64,000 bases of DNA from Sphingobacterium sp. (GTDB taxonomy: Bacteria; Bacteroidota; Bacteroidia; Sphingobacteriales; Sphingobacteriaceae): contig JAQZAZ010000007.1 of the NCBI GenBank assembly GCA_029239355.1, forward strand, positions 47,562 through 111,561, given 5' to 3'. Shown piece after piece: positions 16,206 through 25,274 of this stretch (positions within the stretch are counted from its first letter, which is position 1; each line of letters begins with the position of its first letter). A program made the position numbers and the translations under genes. The notes under the pieces are model-generated. The model had not been told where the DNA came from, searched no databases, and saw only the letters and a list, made by a program, of their open reading frames with translations.

Positions 16206-19100
16206 TTATTTAATAATATCCCATCTAATTCCAGCCTGTCCCCTACTACCATACACCTCTCGGCTGCTAACCCGACGGCTATCACCCATATATATACTCA
16301 CTTCCGAATTGGTCAAGTTATTTAGTTCTAAAAATGCTTTTACGCGTGCAGACAAGGAAACGGTAGCCGTCGCATCCAGCGTAAAATTGTTGTCTGTCCA
16401 CTTATAAAATTGGGGGCCCAGTTTCTGATCGATGGTTTCGATAGACTTACCTCTGAAGTTGCCAGCAAGCCGCACCATCACGCCTTTGCCTTCGTAGAAT
16501 AGAATGGCATTAAAAAGATGTTTAGATTGATTGGGTAGCGCTGTTTTATCGTAGATAGACTCAGCACCACCAATACGTGGCACTTTGGTCTCCGAATCTA
16601 CATAGGAGTAATTAAATTCGACCCCGAAGTTCTTCCAAAAACCTTGAAAAAAATCGAATCTTCTGTTTATCCCAAACTCTAGCCCAAACAATTTTGCCTT
16701 GTTGAGATTTTTTGCCTGAGATATGCGGTAATCTTTCCCATCTATGGCCTGCATACTGATATCTGTAAAGATCACATCAGAAATATCCTTATAAAATATC
16801 CCGCCAGTGACGATGCCTACATTTTGAAAAAAATATTCTCCCATCAGATCTAAATTGTTACTAAACGTCGGCTTAAGTTCGGGATTGCCCTGACTGATTG
16901 TAACAGGAGTAGTGGAAACGTCAATGGATGTCCCTGGAGTCATATCCCCAAAATTAGGGCGTACAAAGGTTCGGGTATATGCGGCCCGCAGGTTGGCGCG
17001 TTCATTCAGTTTGTACTTGAGGTGTAACATTGGCAGCAAAGCATTATAATTATTTTCTATTTCCGAATCCACCAATTGATTACCTGATGCTGTGGGTTCA
17101 ACACGTTTCCCGATTAATTTGGTTCTCGTATATTCATTGCGCAGACCAGCTACAAGCTTTAACTTCTCGGTGATATCATAGTCCGCCATGACATAACCTG
17201 AGGAGACCCTCTCCTGTCCGGTGTATATGGAAGAACTACTCATCGGATCTGTCTTCTCAATAATTCCATTGGCTCGCATAAACAGTGGACTAAATAAGTC
17301 CAGTATTTGTTCTTTTGTCAAAGGATCAAGCCGAAAGGAGCCATAATTACCGTTCATACTACCAAAAAAGGAAGCTCCGTTTGGAAAGTTTTGTGTCTCA
17401 AACGATGACAGGCTTCTTAGTGGAACTGCATTTTCAACACCGAGAGCAGCCTCGGGCAGAAACACCAGGTTGGAGCCGAAGAAATTCTCCCGATCCTTAT
17501 GCCGATACTTACCGCCAACTTTGAACTTCAGCACGGGCGTGGCTTGAACATGGAAATTGAGTTGGGCTACTCGATCCCGTTCGCTGTTGTCCAACTGGGT
17601 GATTACCAACTGTGTCAACTTGAGTTGACTTGGATCCAAGACTTCTTGAACATCTTTAATCCCGGGGTCGAAATCCAATGGGGATCCACCGATTCCATTG
17701 GGCGAATCGAAACCCCAATATCGTAATCCGTCATCGGACAAATTACCGAATCCACTTTTGATCTGCTGATGGAATGTAGCGATTGGCAATCCTTTGCGAT
17801 CACTCGCAGGTGGTGTCTCCAGATAATATTTGGATTTGTGATCACCGATGCTCCAGTCGACTTTGGTAAGCCCAGAAAGTTGGTGTTCGCCCCCGATTTC
17901 GCCTCCATATATTGCTGTCTGATAATGTGAATACCGGTTGTTGTATTGGAAGCGCTTCTTGTTGTAATCAACATAAGCTTCGTAGACCGGGCGGATATCA
18001 TCAAATTTATTAAACATCGCACGCAGGAAAATTGTATGTCCAGGAGCAATTTTGTAATCCGATCCCAAGTTAATCCCTTTAGTCTGACGCTCGCCAATAT
18101 AGCGCTTGAGCATAACGGAACCGATGGAATTCTTTTGCTGTTCGTTCGTCAATCCTGTATTATACGAAACATCAAATGCATCGGATCCCCATTGTCGGGC
18201 CCAGGTTGCTGCTGACAGGATCACTCCCAGCCTGTTGTCCAAAAAACGATCCCCATAGACTAGGGAGCCGTTGTATGTACCATTTTTGCTGAAAGTATTG
18301 TATCCTCCAGCGCCAGAGGCACTCAGTGTACGTTTTGCAGGCGAAGTACGGGTTACAAAGTTGATCGAACCGCCGATTGCGTCGCCTTCCATATCTGGAG
18401 TTATTGCTTTTGCTACTTGAACATATTGAATAATTTCAGAGGGAATAGCATCCAAGGGCATAGACCTATTCCCCATGACATTAGGGCTTGGAAGACGACT
18501 TCCATTAAAGAGTACCGATGTCCAGGCAAATGGCGTTCCTCTCACTGTTGCAACGTCGGCCTCCCCATGATTCTTGGCCACAGCAACTCCCTGCATACGC
18601 TGTACTGCTTCGGCTGCATTTCGATCCGGTAGTTTGCCGATTGCGTCGGCAGCCAATACATCCATTATTGCCACGGCCTGCTTCTTAATGCTGAAAGCTC
18701 TGGCTTGCGAAGGCGCCATCGTACCCGACACAATTACTTCAGCCAAGGCACTACCATCGCCCACCGCCAACTCAACGGGTGGAAGCTCATTTATGCCCCG
18801 CTTTAAACGGATATTGAGGGTACGCGTCTTATAGCCAATGTAAGATAGCTGCAGCGATACCATCCCCGTATCGGGGGCAGTTAATGTAAAATCACCCTGT
18901 AGATCGGATGACGTATTCCCTTTGAAAGAAATAGCAACTATTGAAGCTCCAGGCAGTTTTCCCGAAGTACTTTGAACAGATGATTTGATCACTTGACCGT
19001 AGGTTGGTTTTAAACATAGAAAAGTGAACAACAGGACAATCATGCCCATTTTTAAACTTAATAAATTCCCATTTTTTAATTTGGTAGACATTGGTGACAT
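16206..19100 (-). CDS. TonB-dependent receptor with carboxypeptidase-like N-terminal domain
   Basis: 964 residues. Signal peptide ending near KPTYGQ; a CarboxypepD_reg-like domain at about 40-110; plug domain from about 135 (AAEAVQRMQGVAVAKNHGEA, GSRLPSP, EGDAIGGSINFVTRTSP); and a long beta-barrel ending in QAGIRWDIIK. The plug sequence resembles the subgroup of Bacteroidota/proteobacterial TonB receptors that import larger organic substrates, rather than classical siderophore receptors. It is followed by the phosphatase gene at 18 bases and is divergent, 203 bases apart, from the membrane AraC regulator at 19304, which is a good candidate regulator. Confidence 0.88.
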   Translation of the reverse strand: MSPMSTKLKNGNLLSLKMGMIVLLFTFLCLKPTYGQVIKSSVQSTSGKLPGASIVAISFKGNTSSDLQGDFTLTAPDTGMVSLQLSYIGYKTRTLNIRLKRGINELPPVELAVGDGSALAEVIVSGTMAPSQARAFSIKKQAVAIMDVLAADAIGKLPDRNAAEAVQRMQGVAVAKNHGEADVATVRGTPFAWTSVLFNGSRLPSPNVMGNRSMPLDAIPSEIIQYVQVAKAITPDMEGDAIGGSINFVTRTSPAKRTLSASGAGGYNTFSKNGTYNGSLVYGDRFLDNRLGVILSAATWARQWGSDAFDVSYNTGLTNEQQKNSIGSVMLKRYIGERQTKGINLGSDYKIAPGHTIFLRAMFNKFDDIRPVYEAYVDYNKKRFQYNNRYSHYQTAIYGGEIGGEHQLSGLTKVDWSIGDHKSKYYLETPPASDRKGLPIATFHQQIKSGFGNLSDDGLRYWGFDSPNGIGGSPLDFDPGIKDVQEVLDPSQLKLTQLVITQLDNSERDRVAQLNFHVQATPVLKFKVGGKYRHKDRENFFGSNLVFLPEAALGVENAVPLRSLSSFETQNFPNGASFFGSMNGNYGSFRLDPLTKEQILDLFSPLFMRANGIIEKTDPMSSSSIYTGQERVSSGYVMADYDITEKLKLVAGLRNEYTRTKLIGKRVEPTASGNQLVDSEIENNYNALLPMLHLKYKLNERANLRAAYTRTFVRPNFGDMTPGTSIDVSTTPVTISQGNPELKPTFSNNLDLMGEYFFQNVGIVTGGIFYKDISDVIFTDISMQAIDGKDYRISQAKNLNKAKLFGLEFGINRRFDFFQGFWKNFGVEFNYSYVDSETKVPRIGGAESIYDKTALPNQSKHLFNAILFYEGKGVMVRLAGNFRGKSIETIDQKLGPQFYKWTDNNFTLDATATVSLSARVKAFLELNNLTNSEVSIYMGDSRRVSSREVYGSRGQAGIRWDIIK

Positions 19101-19303
19101 ATTTTTTTCTACAAAGATTGTGTACTGACCAATGCTTTTCGACTTTTAGATTTTTAGGGACGTCTGCTTTGTTTTTTTGTCGCAAACGCACTAATAATCA
19201 CTGATAATCAAATATTTACAGTAATTACATAATTGTTATCAAATTATTAATATTAAAATAACACAAGGATCTTAGTTTTGAATACAATTGAATTGTTACT
19301 GCC

Positions 19304-20443
19304 ATGATGAATTATATCATTGTATTGGGTCTTTTTCAGGCGATATTGACCGCGCTGTTTCTCTATAGCACCAAACTAAGAAAAAGTACTGACACCTTTC
19401 TGTTTGTATTGGTGCTATGCATCGTCGTACACTTGGCCATTAAATTTGTTATCTACCATTTCGTCGATGAACCTAATGTCCGAAAAGCGATGAATACGTT
19501 TATAGGTTTCTTCTATACCCCTATAATCTATTTTCTCGCGCTCAATGAAGCAAAAAAAAAGAATATCTTTTCCAATTGGTATCTTTTTATTCCCATTATT
19601 GTGGTGACTATAGCTTTCTTCTCGACCGCCACTGTGCTGTACGCCGCCCCAATGGCGGGGATAAGGATTTTACAGCATTACAACCAACTATCTTCGCTCA
19701 CTTTTATGCCATTTGCCATTATCCTAGCCATTAAAACACTGCACTTCTCCTACTTAAACATTGCAGCATCACCTAGTCGGACCTTAATTATACAAATATC
19801 CGTGATCCTCCTCATTTTGAACTGTATAGCCCTGATTTGCTATAGCATCAGCAACAATGACGCCGGTGATTGGGATCCGTTCATTAGAAGTATTGCCTAT
19901 GCTTCCCTTGCAATTATATGTATATTAATTGGGCGTTATAAGTTTACGAGCATTTCACAGGAAAACGCGGTTCAGGAAACGCCAGCCAATCTAAATCCTA
20001 ATGACGAGCATGGAGTACCTGATCAAACCAATCTTCATAAAATAGACTGTAAAGAGCGTAAGGAAATTCTAACAAAAGAGCGGATGAAAGAAATATGGGA
20101 AAAATTGGAATCAGGGATGAAGTCTGAAAAATATTATAAAGATAGTGAGCTTACTTTGGAAAAGCTTTCTCAACTAGTCCATGAAAATAAGTATTATATC
20201 AGCGAAACATTAAACAATTATGCTGGCAAACCATTCTATACGTACATTAATGAATACCGAGTATTGGATATAAAAGGTAAAATAGAGCGCTATGCAACAA
20301 ATGAACTTGACATAAATATGCTTACGGTTGCTTATAGTGCGGGGTTTAATTCAAAATCATCCTTTAATAAATATTTTAAAGAAATGACAGGATTGACTCC
20401 GACGCTCTATTTCAAAAAGCTTTCTCCAAGTAAAAGTCTTTAA
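19304..20443 (+). CDS. Membrane-bound AraC-family transcriptional regulator
   Basis: 379 residues. The first 220 residues hold six to seven hydrophobic helices (for example YIIVLGLFQAILTALFLYST, LFIPIIVVTIAFFSTA). A charged linker follows, then a C-terminal AraC DNA-binding domain at about 275-375, with LSQLVHENKYYISETLNNYA and the second helix-turn-helix ending in FNSKSSFNKYFKEMTGLTPT. Such 7TM-AraC fusions are common in Bacteroidota and are thought to sense signals at the membrane. Position suggests it regulates the divergent TonB receptor/phosphatase pair. Confidence 0.85.
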   Translation: MMNYIIVLGLFQAILTALFLYSTKLRKSTDTFLFVLVLCIVVHLAIKFVIYHFVDEPNVRKAMNTFIGFFYTPIIYFLALNEAKKKNIFSNWYLFIPIIVVTIAFFSTATVLYAAPMAGIRILQHYNQLSSLTFMPFAIILAIKTLHFSYLNIAASPSRTLIIQISVILLILNCIALICYSISNNDAGDWDPFIRSIAYASLAIICILIGRYKFTSISQENAVQETPANLNPNDEHGVPDQTNLHKIDCKERKEILTKERMKEIWEKLESGMKSEKYYKDSELTLEKLSQLVHENKYYISETLNNYAGKPFYTYINEYRVLDIKGKIERYATNELDINMLTVAYSAGFNSKSSFNKYFKEMTGLTPTLYFKKLSPSKSL

Positions 20444-20633
20444 ATAAGCCTGTGGATAATCTCGTCACGGAATAGCGAGGAGGGGGACCTTTCATAAACC
20501 TAACTATCAATGACATATATTGTATGTTTACGGAAGGTAATCTATACTATTTACAATTTTCTTTTTTTTATTTTTGAAAACAACGTCCTAAATTAGCTCT
20601 ACAAACTAGTATCAACTCAACAATCCGGGACAG
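20444..20633. other. AT-rich spacer before the sigma-factor remnant
   Basis: No gene seen. It probably contains the former promoter of the truncated sigma factor that follows. Confidence 0.35.
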
Positions 20634-20861
20634 TACGATTACCACAATTTAAAAGAAGATACTCTCTTCCAACTTGTAAAGGTCAACGATGAGTTAGCCT
20701 ACAGAGAATTGTTCGATCTTTATAAAGAACTCCTGTTTCGCCATGCTTACCGAATCCCCCAAGACAGCGAACTTAGCAAGGATATCGTTCAGGACATCAT
20801 CCTCGTTCTCTGGAATAAAAGAGCATCCATTGAAATCAGCCAGTCGCTCGTAATCACTTAA
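20634..20861 (+). pseudogene. Truncated FecI-type ECF sigma factor (region 2 only)
   Basis: The frame reads YDYHNLKEDTLFQLVK, then NDELAYRELFDLYKELLF, HAYRIPQDSELSKDIVQD and LVLWNKRASIEI, which is sigma region 2 of a FecI-like factor. A stop follows at 20859-20861. Region 4 (the -35-binding helix-turn-helix) is missing, and no ATG is in frame before a TAG at 20607. The break lies 13 bases from the end of the next truncated gene on the opposite strand, pointing to a deletion that joined two former neighbours. Confidence 0.7.
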
Positions 20862-20874
20862 AAGTAGGCGGAGA

Positions 20875-21645
20875 TCAAAATATAGTCTCCCTATTACCCA
20901 AGCCTCTTAAACGCGTATTTCTAACAAAACCAGCTCCCTTAAATCGATACTGTACACCTACTATCTTGGTAGGTGCATTTTTGATCAAGGTGCTGTATAC
21001 TAGTTTATGATTAATCCAAAATCTGATTTGTCGATTTTTACAGTCTATTTTCAATTTATTCCATGACAAGAGATTACAACCAAATCCGCTAAGGTCATCC
21101 CGTTTGCTGTCGGTATAAAAACTGCCCGCAGTAAGGGCAATGTCCCCAATGCATGCAGTATTCACAAGTAGAACAATAATAATATCGTTCTTAGACTGCA
21201 ACAGTATTTCTACTCGCTGACACATATCGCCGGCGGTACTTGGCCCCGTCTTTACATCGGTTTCAAAACTAAAATTATTGGTCATAATTCCCGTTTTATC
21301 CTTTTGGTTGTAAAGTCTTATCGGAAGAGCACCATGTAAGAAATCCATCTTATAGCTTTTTAACAGACTCTCACTAACCGCGATCTCATCGGACTTCATG
21401 ATATCAGACTTCCTGAAATACAAAGGTTCTTTGCCTCCATCGCCCTCTACCAAGCCCAACCATCCATCTGTTTTAATTTGTATATCATGTTCACGGACAA
21501 TTTTATTTCCAATCATCAATTTTGCCCGAAAATAACCTGGATAATAGTATATGGCAGAGTGATGTTTACCATCCCTGTCCACCTGTATTTTGCGACTCGT
21601 ATCCCAACTGGCATGTGATAGCTTTCCTGTTACGCATAGTATGAT
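20875..21645 (-). pseudogene. 5'-truncated hypothetical protein, C-terminal part
   Basis: The open leftward frame begins right after a TAG at 21646-21648. It has no ATG before residues that already look mid-protein (LSHASWDTSRKIQVDRDGKH). The first Met-like codon at 21582 is GTG, inside this continuous stretch. The remaining part reads as a soluble beta-rich domain (YYYPGYFRAKLMIG, HDIQIKTDGWLGLVE, GVQYRFKGAGFVRN). It resembles the extracytoplasmic part of uncharacterised Bacteroidota proteins often found beside ECF sigma genes. The N-terminal portion, where a membrane anchor would be expected, is gone. Function unknown. Confidence 0.5.
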
Positions 21646-21749
21646 CTAGAAAGCTGTTAGTATCATGGCCTATATCGATCTCACATTTTTACATTAAGTG
21701 ATCATATTACTATAAATGTAGAATTTGCTCGGACTGTAACCGTACTAAT

Positions 21750-23588
21750 TTAGCGCTCTACCAAAGTTTTTACCGATTCGCCATTTTGGTCGATACATGT
21801 GGTCTCCGTTTTAAATAACTGATACCACTTTCGGAATGTACCCATAAAAACAAGCAGCATCAATAGCATGGCCAATATTGCCAGTGAAGCTAATAGCAGC
21901 TGCTCCTTGGGTAAATAAATATTCACTACCTGCAGATATCCGGCCCAAAAGGTAATCCCAGCCATAAATACTCCCGGTATGGCCGTAAATAAAGCATATC
22001 TCTTCCTATTCATCCGGATAAGCATCGTCGTACAGACAATAAGACCACAGGCAGCCAATAATTGGTTGCTAATGCCAAACAAGGGCCAGATACTGCTTAC
22101 ATTACCAGTAAAAACAAGATAACCCCAGGAAAAAGTGAAAAGAGCACTACATAGCCAAACGCCGGGTTTCCAATCTTTGTCTCTAAAAGCTGGAAAGACA
22201 TTGCCCAGCATTTCCTGCAAAAAGAATCGTCCGACCCGCGTCCCAGCATCGATAGCCGTAAGGATAAACACGGCTTCAAACATAATGGCGAAATTGTACC
22301 AGTAAGCCATCACATCGTCCATAAAGGGAACTTTATCAAAGATATGGGCCATCCCCACGGCAAGGGAAACAGCTCCGCCTGTACGGCCATGGAGGTCTAC
22401 CCCTATCCGATCTGAAAAATGCTGTAAATCCACGGCTTTTAATTCGGGATGCCGTGCCAGAAAATTTGCATAATCACTGACTGGTGTATTGATCGCAAAA
22501 TAGTCACCCGGTAGCAAGGTGCAGGCTGCGATCAAGGCCATTAAGGCCACAAATCCTTCGACCAACATTGCGCCATAGCCTACAAAAAGGATCTCTTTTT
22601 CAGTGCCCAACATCTTAGGTGTCGTACCTGTGGCAATAATCGCGTGGAAACCCGAAATTGCCCCACAGGCGATCACGATAAAAATAAATGGCAGCACAGG
22701 CCCTCCGATCACGGGGCCGCCGCCATGAATAAAATTGGTCAGCGCAGGCATTTGTATTATCGGATGCACCAAGACAATGCCCACGGCCAACATCAGAATC
22801 GTGCCAATCTTGAGATAGGTGGAAAGGTAATCCCTGGGAACAAGAAGCAGCCAAATAGGAAGTACAGAAGCAAAAAATCCATAGATAGCAATCGCGATCG
22901 AAATGGTCTTGACATCCCAATTAAAAAGGTTGTGAATGACTGGGATCTCCATTAAGCGATGGCCTGCAATGATGCCCACAATCAATAATATACCCCCTAA
23001 TATACTGGCCAAAGTGACTGACCCGGCTTTATACCGCATTAATAGCCCCATAAATATGGCAATCGGCATGGTCAGAATAATGGTAAATAAGGACCAGGGT
23101 GCCTCATGCATGGCGCTGATACAGGCAAGGGAAAGGCCTGCCAAGGTCAGGATCAGGATAAACAGAACGGCTATACCGGCTATACCGCCGACAACGGGAC
23201 CGATCTCCTTGGACGCAATGGTCGCCAGGCTCTGCCCTTTGTGCCGAACTGAAGCAAATAGCACAACCATATCGTGCACGCCCCCTCCCAGAACACAACC
23301 AATCAAAATCCAGAGTGCGCCCGGAAGGTAGCCGAACTGGGCCGCAAGCACTGGCCCTACCAATGGCCCGGCAGCAGCTATGGCAGCAAAATGATGTCCA
23401 AACAACACCTTGCGGTCTGTCTTGACGTAATCATGGCCATCAGCAAACTCGACTGCTGGCGTCATGATGGCATCGTTGAGCCGGAGCACTTTCTGCGCCA
23501 TAAAGACCCCGTAAAAACGGTAGGCGATTGCAAAAATTAAAATTGACGCAAAAACCAGTGTAAGGGCGTTCATATGATCTAAATCCAT
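21750..23588 (-). CDS. cstA: CstA-family carbon starvation transporter
   Basis: 612 residues with about 16 hydrophobic segments. Family hallmarks are VLFGHHFAAIAAAGPLVGPV near residue 65, GGGVHDMVVLFASVRHKG, and later FAIMFEAVFILTAIDAGTR. CstA proteins import pyruvate or peptides under carbon limitation. Either ATG at 23588 or 23573 could start the protein. It is the last gene of the FecI-FecR-SusC-SusD-oxidoreductase series, 19 bases after the second FAD enzyme, an unusual place for cstA. That suggests it takes up a product of the locus. Confidence 0.9.
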   Translation of the reverse strand: MDLDHMNALTLVFASILIFAIAYRFYGVFMAQKVLRLNDAIMTPAVEFADGHDYVKTDRKVLFGHHFAAIAAAGPLVGPVLAAQFGYLPGALWILIGCVLGGGVHDMVVLFASVRHKGQSLATIASKEIGPVVGGIAGIAVLFILILTLAGLSLACISAMHEAPWSLFTIILTMPIAIFMGLLMRYKAGSVTLASILGGILLIVGIIAGHRLMEIPVIHNLFNWDVKTISIAIAIYGFFASVLPIWLLLVPRDYLSTYLKIGTILMLAVGIVLVHPIIQMPALTNFIHGGGPVIGGPVLPFIFIVIACGAISGFHAIIATGTTPKMLGTEKEILFVGYGAMLVEGFVALMALIAACTLLPGDYFAINTPVSDYANFLARHPELKAVDLQHFSDRIGVDLHGRTGGAVSLAVGMAHIFDKVPFMDDVMAYWYNFAIMFEAVFILTAIDAGTRVGRFFLQEMLGNVFPAFRDKDWKPGVWLCSALFTFSWGYLVFTGNVSSIWPLFGISNQLLAACGLIVCTTMLIRMNRKRYALFTAIPGVFMAGITFWAGYLQVVNIYLPKEQLLLASLAILAMLLMLLVFMGTFRKWYQLFKTETTCIDQNGESVKTLVER

Positions 23589-23607
23589 CCTATATCCAGG
23601 TATAATT

Positions 23608-25269
23608 CTATTTCAATATATTATTTTGTTCCAATACTTGCCCCGAATCCAGCAGTTGTTTTTTTAACATGCCGTAATTCACGTGCTGCACAACCCCATC
23701 ATTATCAAGTGCTAATACCGCTGCAGCACCCGCACTCTGCCCCAACACCATAAATACGGGCTCCATACGGATAGAACCAAAGGCAATATGCGAACTGGAA
23801 AGGCAGACCGGAACGAGCAAATTGCTGCATTCATCGCTTTTTGGGATAATAGATCCATAAGAAATGGCGTAAGGTGCTGGCACATGGACACCAATATCAC
23901 CCTCATTCTGGACAAATCCTTCTTTGGTCACATAGCGTTGGGCATTGTGCGAATCCAAGGTATATGAGCCCATGCCAATCGGATCTTCTACTTTGCGCTT
24001 GCCCAGAATATTGTGTTCGGTTGTCACATATTGTCCTAGCATCCGCCTGGCTTCTCGTATATATAATTGTGAGGGCCAATTGTCATTATCTTTAAATTCA
24101 TCTTTTGCCAGCCCCCATTCGGCCATCTTTGTCCTGATTGCCGCTGGGACCGAAGGATCATTGGCCATAAAATAATATAGGCCCTGTTGATACCGGCGAT
24201 GGGCTTCGATAATGGATTGGCGTTCGGCATAGCTTGCTTCGGGATAACCATAGTTCATCCCAATAAAATCTGTGCTGAACGGACCGTGGTTATTGGCATC
24301 GGTCTTATGGTTGGGAACCAGATCAAATTTTTGAAAGGCTTCGTCCCAGCCCGCGCGGAATAAACGCTGCAGCAAGACATAATGCTGCGGATCGTACTCG
24401 ATAGGTTTGGGAAAGGGTTTCCGATTGCGGGCGTCATTGGTCAGACACATCCGAAAGCAATAGGCCTGCAGCTTCTGATCTGCTGCGCCATATTGCCCGG
24501 GATCTTGCGCTGAAACGCCGAATACCAGACCACTGCTAGGATCTCCCTCGCGCTTATAGGGGCTGATCTGCGCGATAAAGTGGTGTCGGTGCTGAAAGAC
24601 TCCGGTCTGAACACCATTCCACTGCTCTCCATAGGTGTGATTGGCCTCCCGCCCGATCGTGTAACTTACTTTGGCCAGCGCCATCAGATCACCTTCATAA
24701 GTGGCATCAATAAATACCTTCGCTGCATAGATCTTTCCGTCTACCGTTTTAATGGTCTTAATGGCTGTGCCTTCTTTAACGATGGCACTTTCTTGACGAT
24801 CTAAATATGCACCACGAACCACATCAATCTGATGATCCCGCACCCAAGAATCAAAAATGTTCTCGGCTACATGGGGTTCAAAAATCCACATCGTCCGATG
24901 CGCACTATCCATCGCAACTGTGCCCTGCCCACGGTTGCCAAACGAGGCCCGGGATTGCCAATTCCAGCTCGATTCCTTAGAGTAATGGTCATATACATCC
25001 TGGTAGAATTTTTTGGCTAGGCCACCAATAACTGCTTTATTGCCGGTATCGGTAAAACCAAGTCCGCCCGAACTCAGACCTCCTAAATGCTGATCTGGTG
25101 ATAAGAGAAGCACAGATTTGCCGGCCTGTTTCACTTGCAATGCAGCGGTGATGGCTGCCGGCGTACCGCCGTAAACGACGACGTCTACCTTCTTGGTCGA
25201 ATGCTGGGCCTCTACCTGCAGAAAAGCTAAGACAAGCACCAATTTTAACCCTATTTTTATCTTTTGCAT
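23608..25269 (-). CDS. FAD-dependent oxidoreductase (FAD_oxidored family), exported
   Basis: About 553 residues. A signal peptide (KLVLVLAFLQVEAQ) is followed by the dinucleotide-binding start VDVVVYGGTPAAITAALQ and the family signature GGLSSGGLGFTDTG. Other shared blocks are DATYEGDLMALA, YIREARRMLGQYV and SSSHIAFGSIRMEPVFM. The ATG at 25269 is chosen because a longer frame would overlap the upstream gene; the gap is then five bases. FAD_oxidored (PF12831-type) proteins are frequent in polysaccharide-utilisation-like loci, but their substrates are largely unknown. It is a close paralogue of the next gene. Confidence 0.85.
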   Translation of the reverse strand: MQKIKIGLKLVLVLAFLQVEAQHSTKKVDVVVYGGTPAAITAALQVKQAGKSVLLLSPDQHLGGLSSGGLGFTDTGNKAVIGGLAKKFYQDVYDHYSKESSWNWQSRASFGNRGQGTVAMDSAHRTMWIFEPHVAENIFDSWVRDHQIDVVRGAYLDRQESAIVKEGTAIKTIKTVDGKIYAAKVFIDATYEGDLMALAKVSYTIGREANHTYGEQWNGVQTGVFQHRHHFIAQISPYKREGDPSSGLVFGVSAQDPGQYGAADQKLQAYCFRMCLTNDARNRKPFPKPIEYDPQHYVLLQRLFRAGWDEAFQKFDLVPNHKTDANNHGPFSTDFIGMNYGYPEASYAERQSIIEAHRRYQQGLYYFMANDPSVPAAIRTKMAEWGLAKDEFKDNDNWPSQLYIREARRMLGQYVTTEHNILGKRKVEDPIGMGSYTLDSHNAQRYVTKEGFVQNEGDIGVHVPAPYAISYGSIIPKSDECSNLLVPVCLSSSHIAFGSIRMEPVFMVLGQSAGAAAVLALDNDGVVQHVNYGMLKKQLLDSGQVLEQNNILK

Positions 25270-25274
25270 ATGTA

